The notes below the pieces were generated by a model. That model was given only the letters and a program-made list of their open reading frames with translations, had not been told where the DNA came from and did no database searches. A program made the translations under genes and the position numbers. This document shows, piece by piece, positions 60,361 through 64,000 of a DNA stretch of 64,000 bases. The stretch covers positions 310,001-374,000 of the forward strand of contig NZ_LYPL01000001.1 in assembly GCF_001662075.1 (NCBI RefSeq). The letters run 5' to 3'. How positions within the stretch are numbered: position 1 is the first letter of the stretch; each line of letters opens with the position of its first letter. The stretch comes from Rhizobium bangladeshense (GTDB lineage Bacteria; Pseudomonadota; Alphaproteobacteria; Rhizobiales; Rhizobiaceae).

Positions 60361-61893
60361 ATGAACACTCCGCACCTTGCATTCGGCCACTTCGAGTTCA
60401 TTGCCGAGAACGGATGCCTGCTTCGTGACGACCGGCCTGTCGCCATTGGCGCCCGCGGCGCTTCGCTGCTTGCCGCTCTGCTTGCGGCACAAGGGGGCGT
60501 CGTTTCCAAATCGGCGCTGATGGATGCCGTTTGGCCGGGGTTGGCCGTCGAGGAAAGTAATCTTTCGGTTCAGATTGCGGCCCTTCGCAAGCTGCTCGGC
60601 CCCGCATCCGACGGCGGCGAATGGATCGTCACCGTCCCACGGGTCGGCTACAGGTTTTCCGGCCGGGTGGAGAGCTTGACCGACGGAGCCGACAGCGGGT
60701 GGCATGCGCGAGCCGAAGCCAGCCCCGGTATTGCAGTCCTGCCGTTTGAAAATCTGGGCGGCGATGCCGAGCGACAATATCTGGCCGACGGTATCGCCGA
60801 CGACCTAATCATCGCACTCACCCGGTTCAGATGGCTGCGCGTCGCGTCACGCGGAGCGAGTTTCGCAAGATGGAATGGCTCCAGGGACCCGCGCGCCGTC
60901 GGGCTCGAACTCGGTGTCAATTTTCTGGTGGATGGGGCTATCCGGTATACCGGCGACCGGATCCGGATATCGGTGCATCTCGCCGACGCCGCGAAGGGCG
61001 CGACCGTCTGGTCCGAACACTACGATCTTCAGCTGGCCGAGATATTTGCGGTGCAAGACGCCATCGCCGAGCGGATCGCCGCGGCGGTCGAACCCGAGCT
61101 GTTGTTGCGCCATGGGCTCGCAGTCGCTCCCCACACCGGCAACATCACGGCCTGGGACCTTGTCCGGCAAGGCACATTCAATTTCCACAAGGTCTCACAG
61201 CCAACCCACCTTCTGGCAAGACGATTTTTCCGCGAGGCCGCCGAGCTCGACCCCATGCTGCCGGAGGCGCAGATTTGGCGGGCGCGGGTCAACGCCGGCC
61301 TCCTCGCCTATGGCTGGACGGACGATCCTGCCGCGGATGGCAGCGAGGGATTGAATGCGGCGCTGCGGGCGATCTATCTCGACGCGCGAAACCCGTATTC
61401 GCATTATGCGCTGGCGATCGTGTCGGCCTACACGGGCAGAGCCGATCAGGCGATCCTCGCGGCGGAACGGGCGATCGAGCTCGGTTCGAGCTTCGCCTTG
61501 GGGCATCTCGTGCTCGGCATGGCTCGGCTCTTTTCGGGTGATGCGGCCGGTGCCCGAAAGCCCTTGTCTCGCGGCCTCGAACTCAATCCCCATGATCCGC
61601 AGAATGGGGTCTGGTTCAGTCTCTTGATGCTTGCGCTGTTCTTTTCAGACGATGTCGAAGGGGCGCTCGCGGTGGGACGCACGGCGTTAAAGGCGCGGCC
61701 CGACCGGCCGGCGCTCATGCGCATTCAGGCGTGCTGCCATATGGCGCTCGGAAATATCGAGCAGGCCCGCCGATTTGCCGCTGCTGCCAACGTTCTGCCC
61801 GACGCTGCCGGCGATGCGCTTGGGCCGTTCAGGGAGGGCAACAAGGAATGGGCGGCCCGCCTTGAGCGGCTGCTCCGAGAAGCGGACATTTAA
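60361..61893 (+). CDS. Winged-helix / TPR transcriptional regulator
   Basis: 510 residues. N-terminal OmpR/CadC-type winged helix (about 10-95): GARGASLLAALLAAQGGVVSKSALMDAVWPG...SNLSVQIAALRKLLG...ITVPRVGYRF-like IVTVPRVGYRFSG. A central domain PGIAVLPFENLGGDAERQYLADGIADDLIIALTRF (about 120-240) and C-terminal TPR-like repeats follow. The layout is that of rhizobial adenylate-cyclase-associated regulators without the cyclase domain. No membrane helix is seen. It is divergent from the cupin gene. Confidence 0.85.
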   Translation: MNTPHLAFGHFEFIAENGCLLRDDRPVAIGARGASLLAALLAAQGGVVSKSALMDAVWPGLAVEESNLSVQIAALRKLLGPASDGGEWIVTVPRVGYRFSGRVESLTDGADSGWHARAEASPGIAVLPFENLGGDAERQYLADGIADDLIIALTRFRWLRVASRGASFARWNGSRDPRAVGLELGVNFLVDGAIRYTGDRIRISVHLADAAKGATVWSEHYDLQLAEIFAVQDAIAERIAAAVEPELLLRHGLAVAPHTGNITAWDLVRQGTFNFHKVSQPTHLLARRFFREAAELDPMLPEAQIWRARVNAGLLAYGWTDDPAADGSEGLNAALRAIYLDARNPYSHYALAIVSAYTGRADQAILAAERAIELGSSFALGHLVLGMARLFSGDAAGARKPLSRGLELNPHDPQNGVWFSLLMLALFFSDDVEGALAVGRTALKARPDRPALMRIQACCHMALGNIEQARRFAAAANVLPDAAGDALGPFREGNKEWAARLERLLREADI

Positions 61894-61988
61894 AACTAGC
61901 CGAGATGGTCCGTCGTAAACCGGAGTTCGAAGACAGTCCGATGGAACGGCTCAAACTCAACTACTGCACCTCTGCAAAGGAGAGAACG

Positions 61989-62363
61989 ATGGACGATGAT
62001 ATCAAAATGCTGCAGCGCATGTACGAGCGCTTCAATGATCGCGATATAGACGCCGTTCTGGCAGCGCTTACAGAGGACGTCATCTGGGCCAACGGCATGG
62101 ACGGCGGCCACGTTCACGGGCGCGAGGCGGTTCGGGCATATTGGACACGTCAGTGGACGATGATCGACCCGCATGTCGATCCGGTCGGCTTCAATCGAAC
62201 AGCGGACGGCGCGGTCATTGTCGAGGTCCGGCAGTCAATCCGTGACCTTCAAGGCCAACCACTCCAAGGTCAGACGCAGGGGCTTGAGGATAAGACCATC
62301 GGGCACATGTTTCGATTTCGGAACGGCAGGGTGGCCCGCTTCGATATCCGCGACACCAGCTAA
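61989..62363 (+). CDS. NTF2-like (SnoaL) protein
   Basis: 124 residues matching the nuclear-transport-factor-2-like fold: MLQRMYERFNDRDIDAVLAALTEDVIWANGM, GREAVRAYWTRQW and HMFRFRNGRVARFDI. Family members are small isomerases, hydrolases or binding proteins. AAGGAG lies about six to eight bases before the ATG at 61989. It follows the regulator gene by 95 bases. Confidence 0.82.
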   Translation: MDDDIKMLQRMYERFNDRDIDAVLAALTEDVIWANGMDGGHVHGREAVRAYWTRQWTMIDPHVDPVGFNRTADGAVIVEVRQSIRDLQGQPLQGQTQGLEDKTIGHMFRFRNGRVARFDIRDTS

Positions 62364-62397
62364 ATCCGGCGACCCGCCTCCATCCTGCCCCGAACGC

Positions 62398-63435
62398 TCA
62401 AATCTCCCCCGCCGATGGCCCCCAGACGTCGGTGAGCGCGAAACCGCCGGGATGCGGGTCGAAGGGGTCGAGCGCCACCTGGGTCAGGCCGAAGGTGAAG
62501 CCGCGGCCGGTGATGGTGGGAATGACTGCCGGACGGCCGGCGACCTCGGTCACCGCCTGCAGCCCGACCTCGAACTGCGAGCCGATGATCGATTTCGAGG
62601 TGAAGCTGTCGCCGACCTTCGCCTTTCCCCTGGCATGCAGCGCGGCGAGGTTGGCGGAATTGCCGGTTCCGCAGGGCGAGCGGTCGGCCCGGCCCGGCCA
62701 CATGGTGGTGCAGGTGCGCACCGTGCCGTCGGCCTCGGTATCGCGGAACATCACATAGGCGACGCCTGAAATTGCCGGGATTTGGGGATGGACGACCTTG
62801 ATGTCGCGGTTGATCAGCTCCTTGAGAATCATGCCGGCCTGGACGAGGCCGGCGGCATTGGCCTTCTCGATCGTCAGATTGATCTGGCCGACATCGACGA
62901 GGGCATAGAAGATGCCGCCATAGCACAGATCGGCTTTGATCTTGCCCCAATGCGGCGTGTCGATCTCGACGTCGAGTTCATGCACGAAGGACGGCACCAT
63001 GGTGAGCTTGACCTTCTCGCAGCGCCCATCGCGGCAGGTCGCCGTCGCCTTGACGAGGCCGGCTGCGGTTTCCAGCGTCACGATCGTCTCCGGCTCCTGC
63101 ATCTCGACGATGCCGGCTTCGAGCAGCGCTGTCGTCACGCAGATCGAGTTCGAGCCGGAGCTCGCATGAGCCTGGTCGGGCTGCAGGATGATGAAGGCAG
63201 CGTCCGCTTCCGGATGACGCGCCGGCAGCAGCAGATTGACCGAGCCGATCGGGGCGCCGCGCGGCTCCAGGCACAGGAAGCGGCGCAGCTCGTCGCCCTT
63301 CGGATCGGTGTTCAGCCAATGCAGCTGGGCGGCGATGGTTTCGCCCGGGATCTTCGGCACGCCGCCGATCGCGACGCGGCCGATCTCGCCTTCGGCATGG
63401 ACATCCAGCAGCTGGATCGTGCGCTTCCATCTCAT
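62398..63435 (-). CDS. Proline racemase-family hydroxyproline enzyme (Ser/Cys type)
   Basis: 345 residues of the proline racemase superfamily. The first catalytic position, Cys in true racemases, is Ser here (HASSGSNSICVTT), while the second is Cys (RSPCGTGNSA). Ser/Cys members act as 4-hydroxyproline 2-epimerases and/or trans-3-hydroxyproline dehydratases (family knowledge). The adjacent FAD oxidoreductase, transcribed in the same direction and upstream, fits hydroxyproline degradation. Ends near the convergent NTF2-like gene. Confidence 0.87.
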   Translation of the reverse strand: MRWKRTIQLLDVHAEGEIGRVAIGGVPKIPGETIAAQLHWLNTDPKGDELRRFLCLEPRGAPIGSVNLLLPARHPEADAAFIILQPDQAHASSGSNSICVTTALLEAGIVEMQEPETIVTLETAAGLVKATATCRDGRCEKVKLTMVPSFVHELDVEIDTPHWGKIKADLCYGGIFYALVDVGQINLTIEKANAAGLVQAGMILKELINRDIKVVHPQIPAISGVAYVMFRDTEADGTVRTCTTMWPGRADRSPCGTGNSANLAALHARGKAKVGDSFTSKSIIGSQFEVGLQAVTEVAGRPAVIPTITGRGFTFGLTQVALDPFDPHPGGFALTDVWGPSAGEI

Positions 63436-63470
63436 ATCGAAAACTCCGGGTCAGAAGTAACGGTTCTCTT

Positions 63471-64000
63471 TCAGTATCGGTCGATGCGGAACGGGGTCAG
63501 GTCGACCGGCGGCTCAATGCCGCTCACCATATCGCCGATCAGCCGCGCTGTCGTCGCGGCATAGGTCAGGCCGAGATGGCCGTGGCCGGTCGCATAGAAA
63601 ACACCCGGCATTTTTGACGACGGCGAAACGATCGGGATCGTATCGGGCAGCGCCGGGCGATGGCCCATCCAGTCCGTCGCCTCCTCGAGTTTCAGCCCGG
63701 GAAGCGCGCGCTGGGCGTGGCGCACCAGCACGCGCGGGCGGCGGAAGTCCGGTACGGCATCGAGACCGGCGAGTTCGACATTGCCGCCGACGCGGATGCC
63801 GCCGGCCGTCGGCGTCACCATGAAGGCGCGCGCCGGCCAGATCACCGAATAGCGCATGGAGATGCCCGGCTTCATGATCTGCGTGTGATAGCCGCGCTCG
63901 GTTTCGAGCGGGATCGGCTCGCCGAGCTTTGCGGCCAGAAAACGGGTGTGGACGCCGGCGGCGAGCACGACGGAATCGGCCTCGAGACGGCGGCCATCGT
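63471..64000 (-). CDS. FAD-dependent D-amino-acid oxidoreductase, partial
   Basis: C-terminal part only; the gene runs off the window's right edge. About 176 residues are visible, from ADSVVLAAGVHTRFLA through ETERGYHTQI and PTAGGIRVGGNVELAG to MPGVFYATGHGHLGLTYAATTARLIGDMVSG, the closing FAD-binding motif of the DAO family. Relatives include D-amino-acid dehydrogenase and D-hydroxyproline dehydrogenase. Next to the racemase-family gene it probably oxidises the D-epimer of hydroxyproline. Confidence 0.87.
   Translation of the reverse strand, partial: DGRRLEADSVVLAAGVHTRFLAAKLGEPIPLETERGYHTQIMKPGISMRYSVIWPARAFMVTPTAGGIRVGGNVELAGLDAVPDFRRPRVLVRHAQRALPGLKLEEATDWMGHRPALPDTIPIVSPSSKMPGVFYATGHGHLGLTYAATTARLIGDMVSGIEPPVDLTPFRIDRY

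Overview
The window is about 61% GC and reads as chromosome from a Rhizobium of the R. leguminosarum / R. etli type. The evidence is a complete fructose ABC operon with its ROK regulator in the Sinorhizobium meliloti frcBCAK arrangement, a YehWXYZ-like osmoprotectant transporter, hydroxyproline-type genes, and several dispersed intergenic palindromic repeats of the rhizobial mosaic kind. No database search was possible; names rest on motifs and on family memory.

Layout. 1-3.6 kb: polyphosphate kinase 2, a membrane-anchored hypothetical protein, and a nitronate monooxygenase-like flavoprotein. 3.68-11.62 kb: a 7.86-kb integrative element bounded by two identical 89-bp copies of a region holding a complete tRNA-Thr(CGT) gene. 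It has a tyrosine integrase just inside attL and an AlpA-like gene just inside attR. The AlpA-like gene heads a tightly overlapping leftward operon ending in a VapE helicase. Cargo is a CoiA-like nuclease, a serine resolvase, and a two-helix membrane/coiled-coil protein. No structural phage genes are seen, so it resembles a phage satellite (P4 or PICI type). Matching arm-type repeats flank both att cores and a cluster of 9-bp repeats next to vapE may be its origin. 11.6-14.4 kb: accessory DNA with a DUF3800 protein, a decayed small gene, and a PadR regulator overlapping an unusual prefix-domain/sugar-transferase fusion.

14.4-21.3 kb: acyltransferase, a small secreted Gly/Ser-rich protein, an MFS exporter, an ABC exporter and a multipass membrane protein. 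21.5-32.9 kb: a sugar catabolic region. It comprises a tandem-winged-helix GntR/FCD regulator, a UxaA/GarD-family dehydratase, an aldo-keto reductase of the L-fucose dehydrogenase type, a FucU/RbsD mutarotase, a three-gene sugar ABC transporter, a zinc dehydrogenase, CutC, and a LysR protein with two helix-turn-helix units. The set fits oxidative use of L-fucose, L-galactose or a similar sugar. Related operator-like sequences lie before the dehydratase and before the binding-protein gene. 33.3-37.2 kb: osmoprotectant transporter. 37.2-40.0 kb: glyoxalase-like protein, PRC-barrel protein and fadD.

40.4-45.7 kb: pgi, otsA, fructokinase and pyrE. 45.7-50.2 kb: TetR repressor divergent from an NmrA-like/DUF1772 pair, two small membrane proteins and a diguanylate cyclase. 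50.4-57.2 kb: pyrC, then frcK-frcA-frcC-frcB divergent from frcR and a second FucU/RbsD gene. Together with fructokinase and pgi this gives fructose uptake and entry into central metabolism. 57.6-64.0 kb: a GGDEF/EAL protein, a RidA-like protein, a cupin, a winged-helix/TPR regulator, an NTF2-like protein, a proline racemase-family enzyme and the C-terminal part of an FAD amine oxidoreductase cut by the window edge.
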